This document shows, in pieces, positions 1 through 7,074 of a stretch of 15,467 nt of DNA (the stretch's first letter is position 1; the number at the start of each line of letters is the position of its first letter). Source of the DNA: Actinomycetes bacterium (lineage in GTDB: Bacteria > Actinomycetota > Actinomycetes > Mycobacteriales > Micromonosporaceae); NCBI GenBank assembly GCA_023402505.1, contig JAEYGD010000183.1, forward strand, positions 1 to 15,467, written 5' to 3'. The position numbers and the translations under genes are program-made. A model generated the notes under the pieces. That model did no database searches. It saw only the letters and a program-made list of their open reading frames with translations, and was not told the DNA's origin.

Positions 1-235
1 CCCGGTCCTGCCAGCTGGCCGCCTCCATCGCCTGCGGCGTGCGGTAGCCGGCGGCGAAGAGTTCCCGCGCGGCGGCCACCGCCACGCAGGCCCGGATCCG
101 GGTGCTCAGCAGCGTGGCGAGCACCAGCAGCTGGTAGAGCGGCCCGGGCCGGTCGGCCAGCCGGATCCCGGCCTCCTCGGCGTAGGTCCGCCCGCGCCGC
201 TCCAGCAGCACCCGTGCCGTCCGTTCGTCGCCCAT
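1..235 (-). CDS. Endonuclease III-like (HhH-GPD) DNA glycosylase, N-terminal part
   Basis: The gene starts at an ATG on the minus strand and runs off the left edge of the window, leaving 78 codons. The protein begins MGDERTARVLLERRGRTYAE and continues with PLYQLLVLATLLSTRI, then a stretch ending GYRTPQAM. That pattern resembles the start of the HhH-GPD fold in endonuclease III relatives (helix with LL-x-LLS, later TP-x-M). Such enzymes excise damaged bases; the catalytic Lys/Asp and any iron-sulfur cysteines would lie outside the window, so activity cannot be judged. No strong ribosome site is visible before the ATG. It is divergent from the small gene at 350. The assignment rests on about 80 residues and could be a non-catalytic relative. 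Confidence 0.55.
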   Translation of the reverse strand, partial: MGDERTARVLLERRGRTYAEEAGIRLADRPGPLYQLLVLATLLSTRIRACVAVAAARELFAAGYRTPQAMEAASWQDR

Positions 236-349
236 CGCCGCAGAGGTACCCGCCCGGGCGCGGGTTAGCCCCGCATGGCGGGGGTGGCGTCGGGTACCCG
301 GTCGGCGAGGCGGCGCACGCCGTGCGTCGCCGCCCGGAAGGAGAAGCCC

Positions 350-544
350 GTGGTGAACCCGCAGCAGGAGGAGTTCCGGCGCAACAACAAGGGCGCGACC
401 AGCCAGGACAGCAAGGGCCCGCAGCCGACCGGTCACCCGCTCAACCGTGGCTCGTCGCGCGGGGACGCGGGGCGGCCGGTGCCGAAGGGGCAGGTGTCGC
501 CGTACGGACCGGCGGGGGAGCCGGTCGCCGAGGACGAGAGCTGA
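350..544 (+). CDS. Small hydrophilic hypothetical protein (64 aa)
   Basis: I do not recognise a family. The start is GTG at 350 (or the adjacent GTG at 353), because GGAAGGAG at 336-343 sits 6-9 bases upstream; an ATG at 275 would give a longer protein but has no ribosome site. The product (MVNPQQEEFRRNNKG, then repeated Gly, Pro, Ser, Gln) has no hydrophobic segment, no cysteine and almost no predicted secondary structure, so it is probably a disordered cytoplasmic protein. It is followed within ten bases by a strong hairpin and faces the membrane-protein gene at 599. Function unknown. Confidence 0.6.
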   Translation: MVNPQQEEFRRNNKGATSQDSKGPQPTGHPLNRGSSRGDAGRPVPKGQVSPYGPAGEPVAEDES

Positions 545-552
545 CCGCCGTA

Positions 553-587
553 CGCCGCCCGCCCTTCCGCGAGAGGGGCGGGCGGCG
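553..587. terminator. Bidirectional hairpin terminator between convergent genes
   Basis: A perfect 12-bp stem (CGCCGCCCGCCC at 553-564 paired with 576-587) encloses an 11-base loop. It lies in the 54-bp gap between two convergent genes, so it can end transcription from both sides. There is no T-run, which is usual for high-GC actinomycetes. Confidence 0.65.
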
Positions 588-598
588 CGCGTGACAGG

Positions 599-1066
599 TC
601 AGGTGCGCGGCGAGCGCAGCCGGTTCCAGGTCGCCGCCGCCGACAGGCCGAACGCCAGGTGCGGGATCAGGTCGGACAGCCAGTCGACGCGGCTCCAGGT
701 CCGCGGGTCGCTGACACCGAGCACGGCGTAGGAGCTGTCCGACAGGGTCATCACGCCGCCGCCGAGCACGCCGCTGCCCAGTGCCAGCGGCGTGCGCCGG
801 CCCCGGGCCAGCAGCGCGAACGCGACGCCCGCGCCGACGCCCAGCCCGTAGCCGAGCAGGGGACCGAGCCCGGAGCGGCGGTTGTCCGCCCGCTGCCCGG
901 ACCCCAGGTGCAGCTGCGTCAGGTCGGCCACCCGCCCGGCGGTCTGCTCCGGGGTGCTGCTCGCCGGGCGACCCCGCAGCGTCATGTCCAGGTAGGTGAC
1001 CGCGTTCAGGACGGTGCTGCCGACCGCGCCGGCGATCGCCCCGTCGGCGAGAACCGCCGCCCTCAC
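599..1066 (-). CDS. Conserved hypothetical membrane protein (155 aa)
   Basis: The protein has about four hydrophobic segments (residues about 7-29, 66-86, 94-112 and 131-147), many small residues, and a polar central loop with TPEQTAGRVADLTQLHLG. It is therefore an integral membrane protein; I cannot name a family. The start is GTG at 1066-1064, which overlaps the stop of the upstream 70-aa gene (GTGA), so the two are very likely translationally coupled. The downstream end meets the hairpin at 553-587. A role in envelope or stress physiology is only a guess from the universal stress gene upstream on the same strand. Confidence 0.6.
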   Translation of the reverse strand: MRAAVLADGAIAGAVGSTVLNAVTYLDMTLRGRPASSTPEQTAGRVADLTQLHLGSGQRADNRRSGLGPLLGYGLGVGAGVAFALLARGRRTPLALGSGVLGGGVMTLSDSSYAVLGVSDPRTWSRVDWLSDLIPHLAFGLSAAATWNRLRSPRT

Positions 1067-1275
1067 CTCGGGTCGCCGGCTTCCCGCTCGCCCTTCGGGC
1101 CGTAGACCCGGTCACCGCGTACGACGCCCCGCTGGCCCCGGTCCTGTTGCAGGATCCGGTTGGCGACCTCGTCCGCCGTGCTGTCCGACACGCGGCGCCC
1201 GGAATCGTCGATGGCGTTCCGCATGCGTGCCCGCTGCTTGTCGTACGCGTTGCTGCCCGGCCGTGGTCCTGGCAT
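1063..1275 (-). CDS. Small charged hypothetical protein (70 aa)
   Basis: The product (MPGPRPGSNAYDKQRARMRN, then a helical stretch ending ADEVANRILQQDRGQRG) is very rich in Arg and Asp and has no membrane segment. ATG at 1275-1273 is preferred over the GTG just before it, because the ribosome site GGAGGAGG (complement of 1281-1288) lies five bases from the ATG and only two from the GTG. It overlaps the downstream membrane-protein start by four bases and follows the universal stress gene by about 85 bp on the same strand, so the three may be cotranscribed. The Arg-rich character would suit nucleic-acid or protein binding, but function is unknown. Confidence 0.6.
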   Translation of the reverse strand: MPGPRPGSNAYDKQRARMRNAIDDSGRRVSDSTADEVANRILQQDRGQRGVVRGDRVYGPKGEREAGDPR

Positions 1276-1359
1276 CACTGCCTCCTCCGGTCGTCCTCGC
1301 CGTTGGCGTACCGGGGTCGTCTACCCGTCCGGGCGGCGGCCAACCGCGCCGGGGCGGGG

Positions 1360-2241
1360 TCAGCGGGGTGCGCGGACCACCGCGACCGGGCAGTCGGCGT
1401 GGTGCAGCACCGAATGGCTGACCGAGCCCAGCAGTAGGCCGGCGAGCCCGCCGCGGCCGTGCCCACCGACCACGAGCAGCTGCGCCTTCCGGGAGGCGTC
1501 GGTGAGCAGCCGGGCGGCCTTGCCGCGGCCGGTCGTCGGGCGCACGGTCACGTCCGGCCAGCGCTCGGCGAGCCCGGCGAGGGACTCGGCGAGCACCCGC
1601 CGCTCCTCGTCGCGCAGCTCGCTGTCGTCGTACACCAGGGGTCGCATGTCGCCGGGCCCGGTGGAGACCGGGTGGTGGTAGGCGTGCAGCGCGACGAGGT
1701 CCGCGCCGCGCAGCGCGGCCTCCTCGGCGGCGAACTCGACCGCGAGGCGGGACACCTCCGACCCGTCGACGCCGACGACCACCGGCCCGTCGGCGCGGTC
1801 GCCGCCGCGGGCGACCAGCACCGGGCAGTCGGCGTGGGTGGCGACCTGCACCGCGACGGAGCCGACCACGAGCGCGGCGAACCCGCCCAGGCCCCGGTCG
1901 CCCAGGACGATCAGCGCGGCGGTCGGTGACTCCCCGAGCAGGACCGCCGCGGCCTCCCCGTCGATGATCTCGCCGGTGACCCGCAGCCCGGGCACCGTCG
2001 CCTCGGCCTCCGCGACCGCGGCCGTGACCAGTTCCTCCGCCTGGTTGCGCAGGCCGGCTCCCGGCGGCCCGCCGGCGGGCGCGTCCACCGGCACCCGCAG
2101 CAGGGGCCAGATGAAGCCGTGGACCACGCGCAGCGCGCGGTGCCGGCGGGCCGCCTCGACGGCCGCCAGGCGTACCGCCCGCAGCGCCTGCTCGGAGCCG
2201 TCCACGCCGACCACGACCGCCGCGCCGTCCGCCGAGTTCAC
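1360..2241 (-). CDS. Universal stress protein, two tandem UspA domains (293 aa)
   Basis: Two UspA domains lie head to tail (about residues 8-145 and 153-291), each opening with the VVVGVDGSE signature. Each also carries the nucleotide-binding pattern G-2x-G-9x-G-S: G114 to S128 in the first and G259 to S273 in the second. Both halves are therefore expected to bind ATP, as in mycobacterial tandem Usp proteins. Such cytoplasmic proteins are typically induced in hypoxia, starvation or stationary phase. Start chosen: GTG at 2241-2239, six bases after GGAGGT; the open frame extends far upstream but only because GC-rich antisense frames lack stops. It is divergent from the methyltransferase-like gene at 2353. 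I see no DosR-type box in the 111-bp gap. Confidence 0.93.
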   Translation of the reverse strand: MNSADGAAVVVGVDGSEQALRAVRLAAVEAARRHRALRVVHGFIWPLLRVPVDAPAGGPPGAGLRNQAEELVTAAVAEAEATVPGLRVTGEIIDGEAAAVLLGESPTAALIVLGDRGLGGFAALVVGSVAVQVATHADCPVLVARGGDRADGPVVVGVDGSEVSRLAVEFAAEEAALRGADLVALHAYHHPVSTGPGDMRPLVYDDSELRDEERRVLAESLAGLAERWPDVTVRPTTGRGKAARLLTDASRKAQLLVVGGHGRGGLAGLLLGSVSHSVLHHADCPVAVVRAPR

Positions 2242-2314
2242 CCGCCCACCTCCGGGGCCAGTATCGCGGTCACGGCACTCTCGCGCGGCGATACCGGCGC
2301 AGCCGGCCGCTCGG

Positions 2315-2320
2315 TACGCT
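2315..2320 (+). promoter_or_regulatory. Candidate -10 box (TACGCT) for the methyltransferase-like gene
   Basis: TACGCT fits the actinobacterial TANNNT -10 pattern and lies 32 bases before the ATG at 2353. No convincing -35 is visible 16-18 bp upstream, so this is weak evidence. Confidence 0.25.
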
Positions 2321-2352
2321 GGCGGACGACCACCGGGGAGGGAGCGCCGTCG

Positions 2353-3099
2353 ATGGTTGAGCCGCAGCAGCCGAGCACCGCACGAATGATCGACTACTGG
2401 CTCGGCGGGGAGCACCACTTCCCGGTCGACGTGGCGGCGGCGCGCGCCTTCGAGGGCGCGTACGGGTCGTGCGCGCCGGTGTTCCGGGAGTTGCGCGCGT
2501 TCCTCGGGCGGGCGGTGCGGGCGATGGCCGCCGCCGGTGTGGACGGGTTCCTGGTCTTCGGCGCCGGCGTGCCGACGATGGGCAACGTGCACGAGGTGGC
2601 CCTGGACGCGACGGTGCTCTACACCGACGTCGACCCGGTGACGATCCGGCTCGGCCAGCGCATTCTGGCCGGCAGCGACCGGGCCGGCTACGGCTTCGGG
2701 GACGCGACCGACATCGGCACCGTCGACCCGGCGCAGCTGCACCGGTTCGTCCCCGGGTGGGGGAGGAGGCCGGTGGGGGTGGTGTTCCTGGGGTTGGCCG
2801 CGTTCCTGGACGACGGGACGCTCGCCCGGACCCTCGACGAGCTCTACCAGGCGACCGTGCCGGGCAGCCTGCTCGCGGTGGACTTCGACACCGAGGAGTT
2901 GGCGGCGTACCCGCAGGCGCTGGCGATGATGGGACCGGCCTTCCGGATGCGGTCGCCGGCGGCGTTCCCGCCGCTGCTGGGTCGGTGGACGCCGACCGGG
3001 GACGGGATCGTGCCGATCGCCCGGTGGCGGCCCGAGGGCCGCCCGGCCGACGTTCCGGACGCCTTCCACGGCGGCGTCGCGGTGCGCGGCGACGACTGA
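2353..3099 (+). CDS. DUF574-family (Methyltransf_19) SAM methyltransferase-like protein (248 aa)
   Basis: The N-terminus PSTARMIDYWLGGEHHFPVD and the later motifs PTMGNVHEVA (about 74-83) and VLYTDVDPVTIRLGQ are typical of the actinobacterial S-adenosylmethionine-dependent DUF574 family, which has a Rossmann methyltransferase fold and mostly unknown substrates. Motif I here reads FLVFGAGVPT (67-75), where the family normally has an acidic residue (FLDIGTGLPT type), and the family's LH motif after the fourth strand is replaced by LAAFLDD. SAM binding may be weakened or lost. The Asp pair of motif II (D92, D94) is kept. ATG at 2353 has GGGGAGGGAG at 2335-2344. The gene stands alone, 99 bp before the phosphatase gene. 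Confidence 0.8.
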   Translation: MVEPQQPSTARMIDYWLGGEHHFPVDVAAARAFEGAYGSCAPVFRELRAFLGRAVRAMAAAGVDGFLVFGAGVPTMGNVHEVALDATVLYTDVDPVTIRLGQRILAGSDRAGYGFGDATDIGTVDPAQLHRFVPGWGRRPVGVVFLGLAAFLDDGTLARTLDELYQATVPGSLLAVDFDTEELAAYPQALAMMGPAFRMRSPAAFPPLLGRWTPTGDGIVPIARWRPEGRPADVPDAFHGGVAVRGDD

Positions 3100-3157
3100 G
3101 GTTCCCAGCTCAGCACGGCGGGCGGCGACCGGGCCGCACCGGCGTGAACGCCCTTCG

Positions 3158-3163
3158 TATGAT
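3158..3163 (+). promoter_or_regulatory. Candidate -10 box (TATGAT) for the phosphatase gene
   Basis: TATGAT is close to the consensus TATAAT and stands out in GC-rich surroundings, 35 bases before the ATG at 3199. The -35 position (about 3135-3140, CGCACC) does not match TTGACA, so an alternative sigma factor or activator may be needed if it is used. Confidence 0.35.
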
Positions 3164-3198
3164 GCTTGCCCTGCTGCAAGTGTTGTCGGAGGGGAAAG

Positions 3199-4377
3199 AT
3201 GTCGGACACGGTTGGCGTGGTGTCGCGCGCGTTGCGCGCAGCCCCGCCCGACCAGTTGGTCGAGGTGGTGGACCGGACGATCCGCGCCGAGCTGGGCGCG
3301 ACGCGCACGGACGTGCTGATCGCCGACTACCGGCTCGACGGGCTGTGGCCGGTACGCGACGCGGACGCGGCCGACCTCGAACGTTCCGGTGGGCACGAGC
3401 TGGTCCGGCGGTGCTTCCGGGCGCAGCAGGTGCTGACCGAGGCGGACGCCTCGGGCCGGTGCCGGTGGTACCTGCCGCTGTCGGTGTGGGGGGAGCGGGT
3501 CGGTGTCCTGCTGGTCGAGCTGCCCCGCCCGGCCGGCCCCGAGGTCGTCGACCAGGTGCGGGAGATCGCCGGTGCGCTGGCGACGGCGCTGCGGGCGGCG
3601 GACCCGAGGACCGACCGCTATCACCGGGCCCGCCGGCGAGAGCGCCTGAGCATGGCGGCCGAGCTGCAGTGGGAGTTGTTGCCGGCCCGCAGCGTGGAGC
3701 TGGCGGCGTTCCGGCTGGCCGGGCAGCTCGAACCGGCGTACACGGTGGCCGGCGACCACTTCGACTGGGCGGCGGACGGCGACCGGCTGACGGTCACCGT
3801 GCTGGACGGCTCCGGCGTCGGCCTCGCGGCGTCGATCCTCACGGCCGTGGCGGTGAACGCGCTGCGCAACGCGCGCCGTTCGGGCGAGGGCCTCGTCGAG
3901 CAGGCCGAGCTGGCCTCGGACACCGTGTTCCACCAGCACCGCGGCCGGCGGCACGTCGCGACGCTGCTGCTGGAGCTGGACACGGCTTCCGGCCGGTTGT
4001 ACGCGGTGGACGCCGGCTCGCCGCACCTGCTGCGCCTGCGCGGCGGTGAGCTGGCCCCGGTCCCGCTGGAGCAGCAGTTGCCGCTGGGAATGTTCGCCGA
4101 GACCCACTACGACGTGCAGGAGATCGACCTGGAGCCGGGGGACCGGCTCTTCGTGGTCAGCGACGGCGTGTGGGCGGCCGACCCGGCTGGCCGGGCCGGT
4201 TTCGGGGAGCGGGCGATGGGCCGGGCGATGCGCGCGACGCGGCTGCAGCCGCCGCCGGAGGCGGTTGGTACGGTGATGCGCGAACTGCGCGCCTGGCACG
4301 ACGGTGCCGACCTACGGGACGACGCGGTGGTGGTCTGCCTGGACTGGCCTGGTCCGGGCAGCCGGGACGTGGGCTGA
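3199..4377 (+). CDS. SpoIIE/RsbU-type PP2C serine phosphatase with GAF-like N-terminus (392 aa)
   Basis: Residues about 1-135 look like a GAF-type sensor domain (RWYLPLSVWGERVGVLLVEL at its core). A short Arg-rich linker (about 140-150) leads to a SpoIIE-type PP2C domain (about 150-382). The metal-binding acidic residues are present: D186 and D189 in AGDHFDW, D203 in VLDGSGVG (usually DVSGHG), D322 in VVSDG and D374/D375 in RDDAVVV. It is expected to dephosphorylate an anti-sigma-factor antagonist or similar phosphoserine protein in the cytoplasm. No STAS or anti-sigma kinase gene is adjacent, so the partner is encoded elsewhere. ATG 3199 follows GGAGG at 3188-3192. There is no membrane segment. 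Ligand of the GAF-like domain unknown. Confidence 0.88.
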   Translation: MSDTVGVVSRALRAAPPDQLVEVVDRTIRAELGATRTDVLIADYRLDGLWPVRDADAADLERSGGHELVRRCFRAQQVLTEADASGRCRWYLPLSVWGERVGVLLVELPRPAGPEVVDQVREIAGALATALRAADPRTDRYHRARRRERLSMAAELQWELLPARSVELAAFRLAGQLEPAYTVAGDHFDWAADGDRLTVTVLDGSGVGLAASILTAVAVNALRNARRSGEGLVEQAELASDTVFHQHRGRRHVATLLLELDTASGRLYAVDAGSPHLLRLRGGELAPVPLEQQLPLGMFAETHYDVQEIDLEPGDRLFVVSDGVWAADPAGRAGFGERAMGRAMRATRLQPPPEAVGTVMRELRAWHDGADLRDDAVVVCLDWPGPGSRDVG

Positions 4378-4431
4378 GCCGTCACGACGGCAGCCCTCGG
4401 TACGAGCGGGACAATCGCGGGAGACAGTCGG

Positions 4432-4893
4432 GTGGAGCGTCCTCCGGATCTGGCGGCGGCGATCGACGGGGCCGCGGAGGCCCTCATCGGCGTGCTCGAC
4501 GCGGCGGTCTCGCGGCAGCGGCTGGCGGTCTCGCCGACGCAGCTGCGGGTGCTGTCGCTGGTGACGAGCCGACCGGACACCAACGTCAACGGCCTGGCCG
4601 AGCTGCTGGACGTGGTGCCGTCGTCGGCGAGCCGGCTCTGCGACCGGCTGGAGGCGATCGGCCTGCTGCGCCGGGTGGGGGACCCGCGGGACCGCCGGGA
4701 GGTCCGGCTGTCGCCGACGCCGGCGGGGGAGGCCCTGCTGCGCGAGGTCAAGGAGCGCCGGCACCGGGCGGTGCAGGCGGTGCTGGACCGGATGCCGGGC
4801 CGGGTGCAGCAGGAGCTGCTGTTCGCCCTGGTGGCGTTCAGCCAGGCGGCGATGTCCGCCGATCAGCCGGGCGACGCGGCACGTACCGCCTGA
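4432..4893 (+). CDS. MarR-family transcriptional regulator (153 aa)
   Basis: The protein has the usual MarR length and a winged helix: the segment NVNGLAELLDVVPSSASRLCD (about 51-71) gives the recognition helix, and GDPRDRREVRLSPTPAG (83-99) is the typical wing. Flanking helices at both ends should form the dimer interface. MarR proteins bind palindromic operators as dimers and release them on binding small phenolic or oxidised ligands. I see no cysteine arranged as in OhrR; the only one is C70 in the recognition helix. The GTG start has GGGAGA at 4419-4424. It follows the phosphatase gene by 54 bp, so cotranscription is possible. Targets are not evident. Confidence 0.88.
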   Translation: MERPPDLAAAIDGAAEALIGVLDAAVSRQRLAVSPTQLRVLSLVTSRPDTNVNGLAELLDVVPSSASRLCDRLEAIGLLRRVGDPRDRREVRLSPTPAGEALLREVKERRHRAVQAVLDRMPGRVQQELLFALVAFSQAAMSADQPGDAARTA

Positions 4894-5004
4894 CCGCCCT
4901 CCACCATCATCCTAGGACGCTCTACGTGATGTGGCGCCCACCACAACGCCCAGAAAGGCGCCGACAGCCCGAACGCGGATCCCGGAGGCCGGCGGGAGGG
5001 CGGA

Positions 5005-5181
5005 TATAGTGGCACCGCAACTTGCCCGGCCCGTGATCCCACGCGATCGCGGGCCGCGTCGGAGAGTGGCCCCGAGTCCGGAGCCACTGGGGGAGCCGGT
5101 GGCAGCCGGCCCGACTGTGCGTACGCCTTCGCGCGCCGGCCGAACCGGCCGTGTGCCGGAGCGCGTCGCGAAGGAGGTTCG
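5005..5181 (+). promoter_or_regulatory. Candidate promoter and structured 5' leader of the phosphatidyltransferase operon
   Basis: TATAGT at 5005-5010 is a good -10 box without a recognisable -35, predicting a start near 5017 and a leader of about 165 bases. The leader can form a 12-bp stem (5027-5038 with 5045-5056, one G-T pair). It also has two mutually exclusive stems sharing GCCACT: 5065-5070 with 5083-5088, or 5083-5090 with 5096-5103. A small hairpin at 5137-5151 precedes the ribosome site AAGGAGG (5171-5177). The layout resembles an attenuator or riboswitch, but I match no known class. GC-rich DNA makes chance stems common. Confidence 0.35.
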
Positions 5182-5793
5182 GTGTCGCGTCGGCCGGCTC
5201 GGGCAGGGCATCCACGAGCCTCGGGCGACCCCGCCGACCAGGTCCTCACCCTGCCGAACCTGATCAGTTTCGTCCGGCTGCTCGGCGTCCCGCTGTTCCT
5301 GTACCTGCTGCTGGTGGCACGCGCCGACGTCGCCGCGATCGTGGTGCTGGCCATCGGCGGCACCACCGACTGGGTCGACGGCTGGATCGCCCGCCGGCTG
5401 GGCCAGGTGAGCCGCCTGGGCGAACTGCTCGACCCGCTCGCCGACCGCCTGTACATCCTGGCGACGCTGCTCGCGTTCACCGCCCGCGAGGTGGTGCCGT
5501 GGCAGTTCACCGTGGCGCTGCTGGCCCGCGAACTGCTCCTGCTGGTGTCCCTGGCCGTGCTGCGGCGCTACGGGTACGGTCCGCCGCCGGTGCACTACGT
5601 CGGCAAGACCGCGACGTTCCTGCTGCTGGCCGCGTTCCCGATCCTGCTGCTCGCGGCGGCGGTGCCGGCCGCGGCGGCCGTCGCCGGCCCGGTCGGTTGG
5701 GGCCTGGCTTGGTGGGGTCTGGCCCTCTACTGGGTGGCCGGTGCGATGTACGTCATCCAGGCCCGCCGGCTGGTCGGGGAGGCGGCGCGGTGA
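5182..5793 (+). CDS. CDP-alcohol phosphatidyltransferase, PgsA2-like (203 aa)
   Basis: This integral membrane enzyme carries the complete family signature D-G-x2-A-R-x8-G-x3-D-x3-D at residues 66-88 (DGWIAR, then G80, D84 and D88), preceded by PNLISFVRLLGVP, a common opening of PgsA-like proteins. The signature aspartates bind the metal and activate the hydroxyl that attacks CDP-diacylglycerol. By position it corresponds to Rv1822 (annotated PgsA2). Whether the acceptor is glycerol-3-phosphate, a phosphatidylglycerol (cardiolipin synthesis) or another alcohol cannot be told from sequence. About five or six hydrophobic helices follow. GTG 5182 has a perfect AAGGAGG four bases away. It overlaps the next gene by four bases and begins the conserved block. 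Confidence 0.9.
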   Translation: MSRRPARAGHPRASGDPADQVLTLPNLISFVRLLGVPLFLYLLLVARADVAAIVVLAIGGTTDWVDGWIARRLGQVSRLGELLDPLADRLYILATLLAFTAREVVPWQFTVALLARELLLLVSLAVLRRYGYGPPPVHYVGKTATFLLLAAFPILLLAAAVPAAAAVAGPVGWGLAWWGLALYWVAGAMYVIQARRLVGEAAR

Positions 5794-6725
5794 CCGGCAC
5801 ACCACCGGAGAACCGGGAGCCGAGCGCCCGGGTGTACGCGCCGGACTTCCTCACCGAACTGTTCCGCAACCCGCTCGATCCGGGGTACGCCGACGCGGCG
5901 GCCCGCCGGCCGGAGTCGCCGCAGCCGCCGCCGTCGGGATGGCGGCGGTGGTCGGCGCGGACGGTGACGCTCGTCGTGCTGGTGGTGCTGGGTTTCCTGT
6001 TCGCGGTGGCGTACCGGCAGACGGTGGCGGAGGCGCCGGGGCGCACCCAGGCCCGGCAGGGGCTGGTGGAGCAGATCAAACAGCGGGAGAGCGAGACCGA
6101 CCGGTTGTCGGAGCGGGCCGACCAGTTGCGGGCGGAGGTGGCCCGGCAGCGGGAGGCCGCGCTGGGCGGCTCGGAGGCGGCGCGGCTGCGGAACCTGGAG
6201 GCGGGTACCGGCCTGGGCCGGGTGCGCGGTGACGGTGTGGTGGTGCGGTTGGTCGACGCGCCGCCGGACGAGGACGCGGCGACGGATTCGGACGCGGGGC
6301 CGTCGCGGGTGCTCTACACGGACCTGCAGGGTGTGGCCAACGACCTGTGGGCGGCGGGCGCGGAGGCGATCTCGATCAACGGGCAGCGGTTGACGTCGAC
6401 GTCGACGATCCGGTTCGCGGGTCAGGCGATCCTGGTGGACTTCCGGCCGGTGACCGGCCCGTACGAGGTGTCGGCGATCGGTCCGGACGAGTTGCGGGAG
6501 CGGTTCGAGCGCAGCCGGAGCGCGTTGACGATGCGCAAGGTCGCCGAGGACACCGGGTTGTCGTTCGGGATCCGGGACGCCGAGGACCTCACCCTGCCGG
6601 CGGCGCCGGAGCCGCGGCTACAGTACGCGCAGCCGCCGGCCAGCCCGAGTCCGACGCCGTCGGGCGGGTCGGCCAGTCCGGGGGCGTCCGGTTCGGGGAC
6701 GTCTCCCACCCCCTACCGGAGGTAG
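5790..6725 (+). CDS. DUF881 membrane-anchored coiled-coil protein (311 aa)
   Basis: The layout is a cytoplasmic N-terminus of about 57 residues, one membrane helix (about 58-75), an outward-facing coiled coil (about 84-124, with EQIKQRESETDRLSERADQL) and a DUF881 domain (about 137-270), then a Ser/Pro/Gly tail (281-311). The pattern LYTDLQGVANDLWAAGAEAISING is typical of DUF881. It corresponds to Rv1823. The family's biochemical role is not established; location next to a small basic membrane protein and cell-division regulators suggests an envelope or division role. GTG 5790 overlaps the previous stop (GTGA) and follows GGGGAGG at 5776-5782. The low-complexity tail is probably flexible in the cell wall. 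Confidence 0.9.
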   Translation: MTGTPPENREPSARVYAPDFLTELFRNPLDPGYADAAARRPESPQPPPSGWRRWSARTVTLVVLVVLGFLFAVAYRQTVAEAPGRTQARQGLVEQIKQRESETDRLSERADQLRAEVARQREAALGGSEAARLRNLEAGTGLGRVRGDGVVVRLVDAPPDEDAATDSDAGPSRVLYTDLQGVANDLWAAGAEAISINGQRLTSTSTIRFAGQAILVDFRPVTGPYEVSAIGPDELRERFERSRSALTMRKVAEDTGLSFGIRDAEDLTLPAAPEPRLQYAQPPASPSPTPSGGSASPGASGSGTSPTPYRR

Positions 6726-6731
6726 TAGTCG

Positions 6732-7064
6732 ATGATCGCGGTGTTGGCGTTGCTCGCGGGCGTGGGGCTCGGGCTGTTGTTCGACCCGACCGTGCCGGCG
6801 GCGTTGGAGCCGTACCTGCCGATCGCTGTGGTGGCGGCGTTGGACGCGGTGTTCGGCGGGGTGCGGGCGAAGCTGGACCGGATCTTCGACGACAAGCAGT
6901 TCGTGGTGTCGTTCATCTCGAACGTGCTGGTGGCCGCTCTGATCGTGTACCTGGGGGACCAGTTGGGCGTGGGTAGCCAGTTGTCCACGGGTGTGGTGGT
7001 CGTGCTGGGGGTGCGGATCTTCGGGAACGTGGCGGCGATCCGCCGGCACCTGTTCCGGGCGTAG
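6732..7064 (+). CDS. sbp: Small basic protein Sbp, DUF1290 (110 aa)
   Basis: The length of 110 residues is the usual size for the family, and the protein has three hydrophobic segments (about 1-17, 27-45 and 58-98, the last probably two helices). The loop VFGGVRAKLDRIFDDKQFVV is typical of DUF1290, as is the end RIFGNVAAIRRHLF. It is a membrane protein of unknown biochemical role; in Bacillus the homologous small gene lies beside division genes, and in mycobacteria it is Rv1824. It is set between two DUF881 genes, which suggests a three-part membrane complex. The start has GGAGG at 6718-6722, inside the previous gene's last codons. Confidence 0.92.
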   Translation: MIAVLALLAGVGLGLLFDPTVPAALEPYLPIAVVAALDAVFGGVRAKLDRIFDDKQFVVSFISNVLVAALIVYLGDQLGVGSQLSTGVVVVLGVRIFGNVAAIRRHLFRA

Positions 7065-7074
7065 GTTGGTGGTG

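Noticed and set aside
269..283. CCCCGC-ATG-GCGGGG hairpin before the small gene at 350
   Set aside because: A six-base GC stem with a three-base loop is expected by chance in DNA of this composition.
1360..4299. Very long minus-strand open frame (979 codons) across the stress, methyltransferase and phosphatase genes
   Set aside because: Only its last 293 codons encode the stress protein. The upstream part is antisense to two clear genes, is rich in Arg, Pro, His and Gln as expected from GC-rich DNA, and has no domain.
5060..5110. Cobalamin riboswitch suggested by AGCCACTG and GCCGGTGGCAGCC
   Set aside because: The order of elements is wrong and the other conserved cobalamin blocks are missing; the resemblance is short.
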